Shown here one piece after another: positions 1 to 8,769 of a stretch of DNA of 64,000 nucleotides (positions are counted from its first letter, which is position 1; each line of letters starts with the position of its first letter). The notes beneath the pieces are model-generated. The model ran no database searches, was not told where the DNA came from, and saw nothing but the letters and a program-made list of their open reading frames with translations. A program made the position numbers and the translations under genes. Origin of the DNA: Ectopseudomonas mendocina (GTDB lineage: Bacteria; Pseudomonadota; Gammaproteobacteria; Pseudomonadales; Pseudomonadaceae). The stretch lies in contig NZ_JADTQG010000010.1 of assembly GCF_016008875.1 (NCBI RefSeq), positions 1 through 64,000 of the forward strand. The letters run 5' to 3'.

Positions 1-74
1 TTTTTGGCGTCTTTGGTTTAACCCGTTGCGGGAAAACGCCCGCTCCCACCGAAGATCGACAAGGACAATAAGAA

Positions 75-944
75 ATGAGCTACGACTCCGTATTCAAACC
101 CGGCCTGTTCAATGAACAGACCATTCTGGTCACCGGTGGTGGCAGCGGCATCGGCCGCTGCGTGGCCCACGAGCTGGCCCACCTGGGCGCCCATGTGATG
201 CTGGTCGGGCGCAAGCAGGAAAAGCTGGAGAAGACCTGCGCCGAGATCACCGAGGACGGCGGCAGCGCCAGCGTCCAAGTTTGCGACATCCGTGACGAAG
301 AAGCCGTGAAGGCCATGGTCGGTGCAGTGATCAGGGAGCGCGGGCGCATCCACCAGCTAGTGAATAACGCCGGCGGCCAGTTCCCCGCACCGCTGATCGG
401 CATCAACCAGAAAGGCTTCGAGACCGTGGTGCGCACCAATCTGGTGGGCGGCTTTCTGGTGGCCAAGGAAGTCTTCATGCAGAGCATGAGCCAGCACGGC
501 GGCAGCATCGTCAACATGCTCGCCGACATGTGGGGCGGCATGCCCGGCATGGGCCATTCGGGCGCGGCGCGGGCCGGTATGGAGAACTTCACCAAGACCG
601 CCGCCTACGAATGGGGCCACGCCGGCGTGCGGGTCAACGCCGTAGCGCCGGGCTGGATCGCCTCCAGCGGCATGGACACCTACCCCGAGTCGATGAAGAA
701 CATGATCCGCAACCTCAAGGATCACGTGCCGCTGCAGCGTATCGGCACGGAGTCCGAAGTGGCCGCCGCCATCGTCTTTTTGCTCAGCCCCGGCGCCAAC
801 TTCATCAGCGGCAACACCATCCGCATCGATGGCGCCGCCAGCCAGGGCACTCGCGCCTGGACACTGGGCAAGGCGAAAAACAGCGAGTCCTACAACGGTT
901 TCCACCGGGCCTACCTGCCCGACGTACTGAAAGATCAGGAGTAA
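75..944 (+). CDS. atuB: Short-chain dehydrogenase, AtuB-like
   Basis: A 289-residue SDR oxidoreductase with the nucleotide-binding motif TGGGSGIG near residue 20 and an NNAG motif near residue 98. The usual Tyr-x-x-x-Lys is not obvious: the matching stretch reads HSGAARAGMENFTK, so the Tyr is displaced or absent, as in the dienoyl-CoA-reductase-like SDR branch. It is followed after 4 bp by atuC, which makes this the SDR of the atu operon (catabolism of citronellol and geraniol). Its exact step is unsettled in the family; oxidation of a terpenol or terpenal, or an enoyl-CoA step, is possible. The start at 75 has AAGGAC upstream. atuA and the regulator would lie left of the window. Confidence 0.8.
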   Translation: MSYDSVFKPGLFNEQTILVTGGGSGIGRCVAHELAHLGAHVMLVGRKQEKLEKTCAEITEDGGSASVQVCDIRDEEAVKAMVGAVIRERGRIHQLVNNAGGQFPAPLIGINQKGFETVVRTNLVGGFLVAKEVFMQSMSQHGGSIVNMLADMWGGMPGMGHSGAARAGMENFTKTAAYEWGHAGVRVNAVAPGWIASSGMDTYPESMKNMIRNLKDHVPLQRIGTESEVAAAIVFLLSPGANFISGNTIRIDGAASQGTRAWTLGKAKNSESYNGFHRAYLPDVLKDQE

Positions 945-948
945 GGCG

Positions 949-2565
949 ATGCCTGTGATCCAATCGGAAATCGACGTGCATGGCGAAGCCTTCGCGCAGA
1001 ACCGCGAAGCCATGCTGGCGGCCATCGCGACCTTCCGCGACGTGGAGCAGAAGGTGCTCGACAAGGCGTTTGAGGCCAAGGCCAAGTTCGACAAGCGCGG
1101 CCAGTTGCTGCCGCGTGAACGCATCAACCTGCTGCTCGATGCCGGCGCGCCCTTCCTCGAACTGGCCTCGCTGGCCGGCTACAAGCTGCACGACGACAAG
1201 GACGGCAGCCAGGCCGGCGGCGGCCTGATCGCCGGTATCGGCTACATCGCTGGCGTGCGTTGCCTGGTGATCGCCAACAACAGCGCGATCAAGGGCGGCA
1301 CCATCTCCCCCACTGGCCTGAAGAAGTCGCTACGCCTGCAGCAGATCGCCTTCGAGAACAAGCTGCCGGTGGTGACCCTGGCCGAAAGCGGCGGCGCCAA
1401 CCTCAACTACGCCGCCGACATTTTCGTCGAAGGCGCGCGCGGCTTTGCCAACCAGGCCCGGATGTCCGCCATGGGCCTGCCGCAGATCACTGTGGTGCAC
1501 GGCTCCAGCACCGCTGGTGGGGCCTACCAGCCGGGCCTATCGGATTACGTGGTAGTGGTGCGCGGCAAGGCCAAGATGTTCCTTGCCGGCCCGCCCCTGC
1601 TCAAGGCCGCCACCGGCGAGATCGCCACCGACGAGCAACTCGGCGGCGCCGAGATGCACGCCCAGGTCGCCGGCACCGCCGAGTACCTGGCCGAGAACGA
1701 CGCCGACGGCATACGCTTGGCGCGCGAGATCCTCGGCATGCTGCCGTGGAACCAGCAGTTGCCGGCGCGTCCGGCAAAAAGCTGGCGCGAGCCGCTGTAC
1801 CCGGCCGAGGAACTGCTCGGCCTGGTGCCAGCCGACGCCAAGAAGCCCTACGACGTGCGCGAGATCATCGCGCGCATCGCCGATGGCTCGGAGTTCCTCG
1901 ACTTCAAGAACGAGTTCGACAGCCAGACCGTCTGCGGTCATTTGCAGATCGAAGGCCGGGCCTGCGGTTTGATCGGCAACAACGGCCCGATCACCCCGCA
2001 AGGTGCGGCCAAGGCGGCGCAGTTCATCCAGCTGTGCGAGCAGAGCAACACGCCGATCCTGTTCTTCCACAACACCACCGGCTTTATGGTCGGGACGGAA
2101 TCGGAACAAAACGGCGTGATCAAGCACGGCTCGAAGATGATCCAGGCCGTGGCCAACGCCAGTGTGCCCAAGCTCACCATCGTCGTCGGCGGCTCCTACG
2201 GCGCTGGCAACTACGCTATGTGCGGCCGCGGCCTCGATCCACGCTTCATCTTCGCCTGGCCCAACAGCAAGACCGCCGTGATGGGCGGCGCCCAGGCCGG
2301 CAAGGTGCTGCGCATCGTCACCGAGGACAAGCACGCCAAGGAAGGCAAGGAGCCTGACCCGAAAATGCTCGACATGCTGGAAACGGTGACCGCGCAGAAG
2401 CTCGACAGTCAGTCCACGGCGCTGTACGGCACCGCCAGCCTATGGGACGACGGCCTGATCGACCCACGCGATACACGCAAACTGCTGGGCTTTCTGCTGG
2501 ACATCTGCGCCGAAGCCAACCTGCGGCCGTTGAAATCCAACCGTTTCGGCGTCGCTCGTTTCTGA
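949..2565 (+). CDS. atuC: Geranyl-CoA carboxylase beta subunit (carboxyltransferase)
   Basis: A 538-residue acyl-CoA carboxylase carboxyltransferase subunit. It carries the crotonase-like N and C lobes typical of MccB/AtuC, with AESGGANLNYA and HGSSTAGGAYQPG in the N lobe and VVGGSYGAGNYAMCGR in the C lobe. It would carboxylate cis-geranyl-CoA to isohexenylglutaconyl-CoA together with a biotin-carrying alpha subunit (AtuF). The neighbours atuB and atuD, and the length (the same as I recall for PAO1 AtuC), favour AtuC over the closely related methylcrotonyl-CoA carboxylase LiuB. The ribosome site AGGAG lies just before the start. The alpha subunit is not encoded anywhere in this window. Confidence 0.88.
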   Translation: MPVIQSEIDVHGEAFAQNREAMLAAIATFRDVEQKVLDKAFEAKAKFDKRGQLLPRERINLLLDAGAPFLELASLAGYKLHDDKDGSQAGGGLIAGIGYIAGVRCLVIANNSAIKGGTISPTGLKKSLRLQQIAFENKLPVVTLAESGGANLNYAADIFVEGARGFANQARMSAMGLPQITVVHGSSTAGGAYQPGLSDYVVVVRGKAKMFLAGPPLLKAATGEIATDEQLGGAEMHAQVAGTAEYLAENDADGIRLAREILGMLPWNQQLPARPAKSWREPLYPAEELLGLVPADAKKPYDVREIIARIADGSEFLDFKNEFDSQTVCGHLQIEGRACGLIGNNGPITPQGAAKAAQFIQLCEQSNTPILFFHNTTGFMVGTESEQNGVIKHGSKMIQAVANASVPKLTIVVGGSYGAGNYAMCGRGLDPRFIFAWPNSKTAVMGGAQAGKVLRIVTEDKHAKEGKEPDPKMLDMLETVTAQKLDSQSTALYGTASLWDDGLIDPRDTRKLLGFLLDICAEANLRPLKSNRFGVARF

Positions 2566-2590
2566 CCCTTATCATCGGAGCACAACAACA

Positions 2591-3751
2591 ATGATCTTCA
2601 CCCAGGAACACGAAGAACTCCGCCGCACCGTGCGTAACTTCGTCGACAAGGAAATCAATCCGCACGTCGACGAGTGGGAAAAGGAAGGCCGCTTCCCCAT
2701 CCACGACATTTTCCGCAAGGCCGGCGAACTGGGCCTGCTGGGCATCTCCAAGCCGGAAAAATTCGGCGGCATGGGCCTGGACTACAGCTATTCCATCGTC
2801 GCAGCCGAAGAGTTCGGCACCATCCATTGCGGCGGTATCCCCATGTCCATCGGCGTACAGACCGACATGTGCACCCCGGCCCTGGCGCGCTTCGGCTCCG
2901 ACGAACTGCGCGACGAGTTTCTGCGTCCGGCCATCAGCGGCGAGATGGTCGGCAGCATCGGTGTCTCCGAAGTCGGCGCCGGCTCCGACGTGGCGGGCCT
3001 GAAGACCACCGCGCGCAAGGACGGCGACGACTACGTAATCAACGGCAGCAAGATGTGGATCACCAACTCGCCGTCGGCCGACTTCATCTGCCTGCTGGCC
3101 AATACCAGCGACGACAAGCCGCACGTCAACAAGTCGCTGATCGTGGTGCCGATGAAGACCCCAGGCATCAGCGTCAGCCCGCACCTGGACAAACTCGGCA
3201 TGCGCAGCTCCGAGACCGCCCAGGTGTTCTTCGACAACGTGCGCGTGCCGCAGCGTTATCGCATCGGCCACGAAGGCGCCGGTTTCATGATGCAGATGCT
3301 GCAGTTCCAGGAAGAGCGCCTGTTCGGTGCGGCCAACATGATCAAGGGCCTGGAGCACTGCGTCGACACCACCATCGATTACTGCAAGCAGCGCCACACC
3401 TTCGGCCAGCCGCTGATCGACAACCAGGTCATCCACTTCCGCATGGCCGAGTTGCAGACCGAGATCGAAGCCCTGCGCGCGCTGGTCTACCAGGCCACCG
3501 AACAATACGTGAAGGGCCGCGACGTGACCAAGCTGGCGTCGATGGCCAAGCTCAAGGCCGGCCGCCTGGGCCGCGAGGTGTCCGACGCCTGCCTGCAGTA
3601 CTGGGGCGGCATGGGCTTCATGTGGGACAACCCGGTGTCGCGCGCTTACCGCGACGTGCGCCTGGTCAGCATCGGCGGCGGCGCCGACGAAATCATGCTC
3701 GGCATCATCTGCAAGCTGATGGGCATCCTGCCGGGGAAAAAGAAGGGCTGA
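2591..3751 (+). CDS. atuD: Citronellyl-CoA dehydrogenase (acyl-CoA dehydrogenase family)
   Basis: A 386-residue flavin acyl-CoA dehydrogenase with the standard three-domain fold. The FAD/substrate motif VSEVGAGSDVAG lies near residue 125, WITNS near 155, and QYWGGMGF plus SIGGGADEIM in the C-terminal helical domain. AtuD oxidises citronellyl-CoA to cis-geranyl-CoA, the substrate of AtuC. The gene lies 25 bp after atuC with a GGAG ribosome site. Length and position match AtuD. A generic isovaleryl-CoA-type dehydrogenase is the alternative, but the operon context argues against it. Confidence 0.85.
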   Translation: MIFTQEHEELRRTVRNFVDKEINPHVDEWEKEGRFPIHDIFRKAGELGLLGISKPEKFGGMGLDYSYSIVAAEEFGTIHCGGIPMSIGVQTDMCTPALARFGSDELRDEFLRPAISGEMVGSIGVSEVGAGSDVAGLKTTARKDGDDYVINGSKMWITNSPSADFICLLANTSDDKPHVNKSLIVVPMKTPGISVSPHLDKLGMRSSETAQVFFDNVRVPQRYRIGHEGAGFMMQMLQFQEERLFGAANMIKGLEHCVDTTIDYCKQRHTFGQPLIDNQVIHFRMAELQTEIEALRALVYQATEQYVKGRDVTKLASMAKLKAGRLGREVSDACLQYWGGMGFMWDNPVSRAYRDVRLVSIGGGADEIMLGIICKLMGILPGKKKG

Positions 3752-3771
3752 CCCGTACCACCCAGACCGTT

Positions 3772-3793
3772 GCGGCGGGTTTCACCCGCCCTA
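3772..3793. repeat. REP-like inverted repeat between atuD and atuE
   Basis: A short GC-rich hairpin (GGCGGGT...ACCCGCC, followed by CTAC) in the 57-bp gap before atuE. Its right arm matches part of the long inverted repeat at 55113-55165, so both belong to one dispersed repeat family. In Pseudomonas such REPs often lie at operon joints and stabilise upstream mRNA. Confidence 0.7.
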
Positions 3794-3808
3794 CACCGAG
3801 GCTATGCG

Positions 3809-4606
3809 ATGAACGACCTGCCCCACTGCGAAACCCTGCTGCTGAACCTCGACGGTGGCGTGCTGAACGTCACCCTCAACCGCCCGGACAGCCGCAACGC
3901 CATGAGCCTGGCCATGGTCAGCGAACTGCGCGCCACCCTGGAGGCCGTGCGCCATGATCAGAACGTGCGCGCCGTGGTCCTGCGCGGCGCCGGCGGGCAT
4001 TTCTGCGCCGGTGGCGATATCAAAGATATGGCCGGCGCCAGAGCCCGCGGCGGTGACGCCTACCGCGAGCTGAACCGCGCCTTCGGTGCGCTGCTGGAAG
4101 AGGCTCAGGTCGCGCCGCAGGTACTGGTCGCTGTGCTGGAAGGCGCCGTGCTCGGTGGCGGCTTCGGCCTAGCCTGCGTGTCCGACGTGGCCATCGCCGC
4201 CAGCGGCGCCAAGTTTGGCCTGCCGGAAACCACGCTGGGCATTCTGCCGGCGCAGATTGCCCCCTTCGTCGTGCACCGCATCGGCCTGACCCAGGCCCGC
4301 CGCCTGGCCCTGACCGCCGCCCGCTTCGACGGTGCCGAGGCCCTGCGCCTGGGCCTGGTGCACTACTGCGAGCACGATGATGCTGCTCTGCAGCAGCGCC
4401 TGGACGAGACCCTGGAGCAGATTCGCCAGTGCGCGCCGCAGGCCAACGCCCAAACCAAGGCCCTGCTGTTGGCCAGCGAACGCGAAGCCCTCGGCCCGCT
4501 GCTCGACCGCGCCGCCGAACAGTTCGCCGCCGCCGTGACTGGCGCCGAGGGCGTCGAAGGCACCATGGCCTTCGTGCAGAAGCGCAAGCCGAAGTGGGCC
4601 CAATGA
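3809..4606 (+). CDS. atuE: Isohexenylglutaconyl-CoA hydratase (enoyl-CoA hydratase family)
   Basis: A 265-residue crotonase-superfamily protein with the oxyanion-hole segments LRGAGGHFCAGGDIKDM (near residue 58) and LEGAVLGGGFGLACVSD (near residue 110). AtuE hydrates isohexenylglutaconyl-CoA, the product of geranyl-CoA carboxylase. The in-frame ATG at 3809 is preferred to the earlier ATG at 3770, because the earlier one starts inside the REP-like repeat. This is the last atu gene here: AtuF, AtuG and AtuH, which follow AtuE in PAO1, are absent and the sequence turns AT-rich within 20 bp of the stop. Confidence 0.82.
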   Translation: MNDLPHCETLLLNLDGGVLNVTLNRPDSRNAMSLAMVSELRATLEAVRHDQNVRAVVLRGAGGHFCAGGDIKDMAGARARGGDAYRELNRAFGALLEEAQVAPQVLVAVLEGAVLGGGFGLACVSDVAIAASGAKFGLPETTLGILPAQIAPFVVHRIGLTQARRLALTAARFDGAEALRLGLVHYCEHDDAALQQRLDETLEQIRQCAPQANAQTKALLLASEREALGPLLDRAAEQFAAAVTGAEGVEGTMAFVQKRKPKWAQ

Positions 4607-5385
4607 TGGATTGGAAGTGCTTTTATATTTTTCTATTTAAATTCAAACAGATAGATAAAGGCGCAAACTAAATTTAGCAATTCCTTAGCATCAGCGGTTT
4701 ATCGCTCAACAACCTGTCTTCGCGTTCAGCGTACCTACGCCCTGGGCTAGACCCGCTTGTGAATACTCGGTTACCCAATGCCTGAATCGCCAGCCATGCC
4801 AGCGAGAGATGACGAAGAACGATCAGCGCGACCATGCCGACGTGGTCTGGTCGGAAGCGCTACCGATCCGAATATCGCAGAGAGCGCCGGTGGTTTTACA
4901 CCGGCTTTGCATAGGTCAGAAACGAAAACAGCCAGTGCATTGGAGTTTTTTTGTCGAGACGGAGTGATTCGAACACTTGCCCCTTGCACCCCATGCCGGA
5001 GGTCGAGCTTATAAAACATTGATTTTACTAAGGTATTTTTGAGCGCTCGCTGCAGCCATTGCTCTACTCTATACAACAGTTTTCAACGATTCCCCGCAAA
5101 AGTCCCTGGGGGCTACCAGGCGAACAGTGCCTTAAATCTTCTTAAGCCCCATTTTTGGCCAGAGGCAAGCAAGAGCCTCCTTTCCCTCTCCGAGGGCGAT
5201 TGAAAACCAGCGAGACAAAGGGGCAGCAATCTCAGAGAGTTCTCTCTCACGGAGCCGATCAAGGATGAAAAGGCGTTGAGGGCTTCCAATACATTACTGT
5301 TTATATATACAGTATTCTTAGATGCCGCCCTGCTGGTAAATGGCCAGTGATCCGGCATCCCCCTGAAAGTCATAAAGGAAGCTCT
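4607..5385. other. Gene-poor junction between the atu operon and accessory DNA
   Basis: About 780 bp with no convincing coding region. Base composition drops sharply right after atuE, with AT-rich tracts at 4620-4680 and 5010-5040. The only recognisable element is a tRNA-Pro 3' fragment at 4952-4996. I read this as the boundary of an inserted island. No integrase gene is visible. Confidence 0.6.
4952..4996 (-). pseudogene. 3' fragment of a tRNA-Pro(GGG), likely attachment-site remnant
   Basis: Read on the minus strand, this stretch carries an anticodon loop ATGGGGT followed by the 3' side of the anticodon stem (GCAAG), a T-arm with GTGTTCGAATCACT and an acceptor end CGTCTCGACA. That is the 3' half of a proline tRNA with anticodon GGG, as I remember the Pseudomonas gene. 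The 5' half (acceptor strand and D-arm) is not visible upstream. A 3'-half tRNA copy is what site-specific islands leave at their distal end. Confidence 0.65.
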
Positions 5386-6321
5386 ATGCTGGAATTCGCC
5401 TTAGCCATCGTGTTCATGCTCACCGCTGCCGCCCTGCTCGGACATATAGCCCACGTCCACGCCTCTCCGGAAAAGCTGGCTTGGTATCTGCAGGTGACGG
5501 ATTGGAAGGCCCAACATTACACAATGGCATTGTTCGTGGGACTGCTGCTCGTCTTGTATGCCATTACTGGCATCAGCCAACTGACCGGCTGGAAACCACA
5601 GCAACCGATTGGGCTATTTCTGCTAGCAGCAACCTGCATCACCGCAGCAGCCTACCTTTGGTTTTACTGGGATCTGACACCTAAAGCTGCCAAGTACAAA
5701 AGCCTTTTGAAGGCCATAGGCGCTCTGCTCACTGTCTGCATCGCTACCACATCCAAAATCCACTCAGACATGGCTATCGCTGAGCTAACTGGCCTTCCCG
5801 CACAGGAACTACCAGGAGCACAGCTGTTCCTGACCTTCATCCTGACACCAACCATCTGGTTTTTGGCGATTTCGTTTGTAGTGGGCTGTATCAGCATACC
5901 GCTTACATTGCTGTTGCTGATCTGGGGTATCTACAAGGACTGGAAGAAAGACAAAGGCAGTAAATTCGACTTTGCATCCGCGAGGCATGTCTGCGCCTGG
6001 GTTGCCATGACCTATTTCAGCATCATTATGCTCACCATGAGCTCTGGCATTCTCAAGAAAAATTTCTATGAAAAGCGGCTGAACAACGCTATTGCTTATT
6101 CTGCTTTCCTGCTCCCACCATCTTACTGCGGCCTGCCAGATATAAAAGGGGGCAGTATCGCAGTGATGAAGTACAAGCGCGCGGCCTTGGCCTTACCAGA
6201 CGAGAAGATGGGCTATACGTTCAGCAAAATTGCCTGCGACCCACTGCAAAAATCGCCAGAGCAATTGGTTTCCGAGCTCGGAGCCAAGAGCCCCCCGATT
6301 GGGTTAACTCAGGCGCAGTGA
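5386..6321 (+). CDS. Unknown polytopic membrane protein
   Basis: 311 residues. The start at 5386 has AGGAAG 6 bp upstream. The N-terminal 240 residues contain about six to seven hydrophobic spans (roughly 1-20, 45-65, 73-95, 108-125, 155-190, 212-230), followed by a more polar tail of about 80 residues with a few cysteines. I recognise no family. It sits alone, convergent with the restriction cluster, in DNA with base use unlike the atu genes, so it is probably island cargo. Confidence 0.65.
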   Translation: MLEFALAIVFMLTAAALLGHIAHVHASPEKLAWYLQVTDWKAQHYTMALFVGLLLVLYAITGISQLTGWKPQQPIGLFLLAATCITAAAYLWFYWDLTPKAAKYKSLLKAIGALLTVCIATTSKIHSDMAIAELTGLPAQELPGAQLFLTFILTPTIWFLAISFVVGCISIPLTLLLLIWGIYKDWKKDKGSKFDFASARHVCAWVAMTYFSIIMLTMSSGILKKNFYEKRLNNAIAYSAFLLPPSYCGLPDIKGGSIAVMKYKRAALALPDEKMGYTFSKIACDPLQKSPEQLVSELGAKSPPIGLTQAQ

Positions 6322-6652
6322 ACGAACATAACGTGCTGTTCTAACGCTGGTGAGGCTCAGTTGCCCACAAGCACCGCCCAACTGCCCCCACACCAGCCTA
6401 CTCGACTCCAGACGCACCGGCGTCTACCCTCTAATACTGGGCACGTTATTCGAGGATCGCCTGTAAGCGGCCATGATGGCGTCCATCAGTTGCCCGAGCT
6501 AAAACCGGCTACTAAACACCCAGACTCGCCTGCTTACAAGCAGGCAGAGGCTGAATAGTCTGATATTTCGGATTGAATGAACCAGGTATTCTCGGTCCCG
6601 GGTCCCGGGTCCCGGGTCCCGGGTCCCGGGTCCATTTTAAATTTGATTACAG
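6322..6652. other. Intergenic stretch with hairpin and tandem repeat
   Basis: About 330 bp between two convergent genes. It contains an 8-bp-stem hairpin (GCCTGCTT/AAGCAGGC, 6528-6545), which could end the rightward transcript, and the heptamer array at 6594-6633. No credible gene. Confidence 0.55.
6594..6633. repeat. GGTCCCG heptamer tandem array (5.7 copies)
   Basis: Forty bases made only of the unit GGTCCCG, uninterrupted, ending 19 bp beyond the stop codon of the RelE-UvrD gene. Each unit pair contains the palindrome CCCGGG. A perfect short-period array can vary in copy number by slippage. It lies outside any reading frame, so an effect would be on transcript ends, not on protein. Confidence 0.95.
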
Positions 6653-8728
6653 CTATCTATGCATCACGAGATCATCCAAAAACTCCGAAGCCGGACTAAC
6701 ACTAGTCACCAGCAACTCGTCTCGTGCGCGCGTACAGGCCACATAAAGGAGATGCCGCTCTGTGTCATACACCTCTTGCAGGTCAGCATCATCACCCACT
6801 GTTTCGATCCGTTCCTGCAGCGGGATCACTTCGTCATCACAGGCCATGACGACCACCGCCCGAAACTCCAGACCTTTTGCTAAGTGCATAGTGCCAATAG
6901 ATACGCAGCCGCTTTCTGTATCCACATGCTCATCCAGTACCTTGAACGGCAAGCCCGCTGCTGCCACCGCTTGTGATGCTCGATCCACCTGGGCTTCTGA
7001 ACGAACGAAAACCCCGAACTCATGGGGCACAAACCCAGCCTGACTCCGTGCACTTATCCAACTGGCAACGCTCTCGATCTCGTCGCGTATTGTTTTCAGC
7101 ACATGCACGGTTGGCTGCGGGCCATTGAAAACCGAAACAGTATCACTCCGGTCTTCAGTGATTCCGTCCACGTCGCTCACCATCGGTCCAAGCAAACGGT
7201 CTGCCTGTAATCGAATTTGGTGCGAGGTTCGGTAATTGATGCGCAAGGTCCGCGAGCGCCCCCTCACATCGACACCCAATGATTTCCACGAGAAAGACTG
7301 TTGGAAGATGCGCTGTCCCAGATCCCCAGCAAAGAACAACGCATTCGGGCGGCTGCCACCAATAGCGGCGAGAAATCTGAGTTGCGCAACGCCAATATCC
7401 TGCGCTTCATCAACGATGGCGTGATCGAAGATTACCTTGTCGCTCTCAGCAACCTTCCCGGCCAAAATCGTGAAAACCTCCGACATCGTTACTACGTTGA
7501 GTACCTTCAACTCGATCTGCACGCGTTCAAAGATGCTCCACAGCACCTTGCGCTGTGCCTCCGGGAGGCGGGTCTTTCGGCCAAGCCGTGCTACATCGCG
7601 ATACGCTTCCCACCCCTTCAACTGCCAGGCATCGACTACCTGCTCCCATTCGGTAAGCAAGAAGTGCAGACTGAATTTATGGCCACCAACAGCATGGCTG
7701 GCTTCATCGATCAAGGAGCGGATCTGTTCGCGGCTCGCAACGGAAACGGCTCCGATACGAGACTTGTAAAGCCGCAGGCCTATCGCCTCAAGTGAGTAAA
7801 CGTCAATACGTTCAGCCAAGCGGGGCTCATTGCTCAGCAACCATTTCAATTTCGCGTGCAACGCGTTAGCCAGCGTGTTGGAGAAGGTAGTCAGTAATAC
7901 GCGTGATTCTGGATTTGCACGCACCAAAACCGCTGCACGGTGCAACGCCACTACTGTCTTACCTGTACCCGCAGAACCGGAAACTCGTGCGGGCCCGGAA
8001 TAATCGCGTTCGACAAGTTGCCGCTGCTCTGGGTGCAGGAATACCGTCCATTTTTCCCAAGGGCAGTCGAGCGCACGCTGCAGCTCTTCAACATCCGCCA
8101 TAACACGGAAGCGGCGCTGCGCGTCCGGGTGATCAAAAGGGCTTTTCTGATCTGCAAGGAAGTCTAGAATTCGCGGCTTGCCGCCAGTCGCGAGTTCGAG
8201 CAATGCCTCCGATGCCTCGGCAGGCAGGTGATCCGTCAAGGTCAGCAAAGAGTTTTCTGTGGCCTGTTTTACATCCACCAGCCACTCCGGAGGGACGCCG
8301 TAGCTCAGGAGCTCATCGTCGGATACTCCAGAGAACAGAAGCACTGCGTCCAGCTTCTGCTGCACGTACACCGGAACCAGGATCTCCTGAACCGTCTCGC
8401 GAATTTCAACCAGTTGCGCGGCGCCCGTCTTGGGGTGCGTTTCAAGTTTTCTCCGTTCGGCCCAGGCGTATGCCTTGTCGTGATGATCGACGTAGCACAG
8501 CAACAAACTCGAATCACCGCGATGGACGATGATACGAATGTCACTACTGACCCGTACCGACCAGAAATTCTTGTCCTTCGCCTTGTCGAGCTTGTGGAAA
8601 CTCATGCCGGGGTTGGCGGGGTTCAGCTGCAAATCGAAGGCTGTCATTTTTGCGGCCTTCTGCTCTTCACCCGTCAGGCGAGCCAGGCTATCGGTAAATG
8701 TGTCCGCGATCCGGAAATCCATACCCAC
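6653..8728 (-). CDS. RelE/ParE-like domain fused to UvrD-type superfamily 1 helicase
   Basis: 691 residues from a GTG at 8728, which has AGGAG 9 bp upstream; an ATG two codons on is possible. Residues 3-95 resemble a RelE/ParE toxin fold, with FWSVRVSSDIRIIVH then LLCYVDHHDKAYAWAERR. Residues from about 240 form an SF1 helicase: Walker A GSAGTGKT (251-258), VDEAQD (motif II), a motif III-like GDLGQRIF, a motif V-like TMHLAKGLEF and a C-terminal YVACTRARDELLV (motif VI). It lies 41 bp downstream of the type III methylase gene on the same strand, so it is probably part of the same defence operon. Its activity is unknown; helicase plus RNase, or helicase plus a DNA-binding domain, are guesses. 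Confidence 0.8.
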   Translation of the reverse strand: MGMDFRIADTFTDSLARLTGEEQKAAKMTAFDLQLNPANPGMSFHKLDKAKDKNFWSVRVSSDIRIIVHRGDSSLLLCYVDHHDKAYAWAERRKLETHPKTGAAQLVEIRETVQEILVPVYVQQKLDAVLLFSGVSDDELLSYGVPPEWLVDVKQATENSLLTLTDHLPAEASEALLELATGGKPRILDFLADQKSPFDHPDAQRRFRVMADVEELQRALDCPWEKWTVFLHPEQRQLVERDYSGPARVSGSAGTGKTVVALHRAAVLVRANPESRVLLTTFSNTLANALHAKLKWLLSNEPRLAERIDVYSLEAIGLRLYKSRIGAVSVASREQIRSLIDEASHAVGGHKFSLHFLLTEWEQVVDAWQLKGWEAYRDVARLGRKTRLPEAQRKVLWSIFERVQIELKVLNVVTMSEVFTILAGKVAESDKVIFDHAIVDEAQDIGVAQLRFLAAIGGSRPNALFFAGDLGQRIFQQSFSWKSLGVDVRGRSRTLRINYRTSHQIRLQADRLLGPMVSDVDGITEDRSDTVSVFNGPQPTVHVLKTIRDEIESVASWISARSQAGFVPHEFGVFVRSEAQVDRASQAVAAAGLPFKVLDEHVDTESGCVSIGTMHLAKGLEFRAVVVMACDDEVIPLQERIETVGDDADLQEVYDTERHLLYVACTRARDELLVTSVSPASEFLDDLVMHR

Positions 8729-8769
8729 TCTGCTTGTCTCCTAAAGACCAAACCCTGGCCATGAAATGG

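Noticed and set aside
6361..6558. 65-codon rightward frame after the unknown membrane protein
   Set aside because: Pro/His/Thr-rich without a ribosome site or recognisable motif; more likely non-coding.
6594..6633. Heptamer array as a phase-variation switch of the helicase or the type III methylase
   Set aside because: It lies beyond the helicase stop codon and 2 kb from mod, so slippage cannot shift either reading frame.
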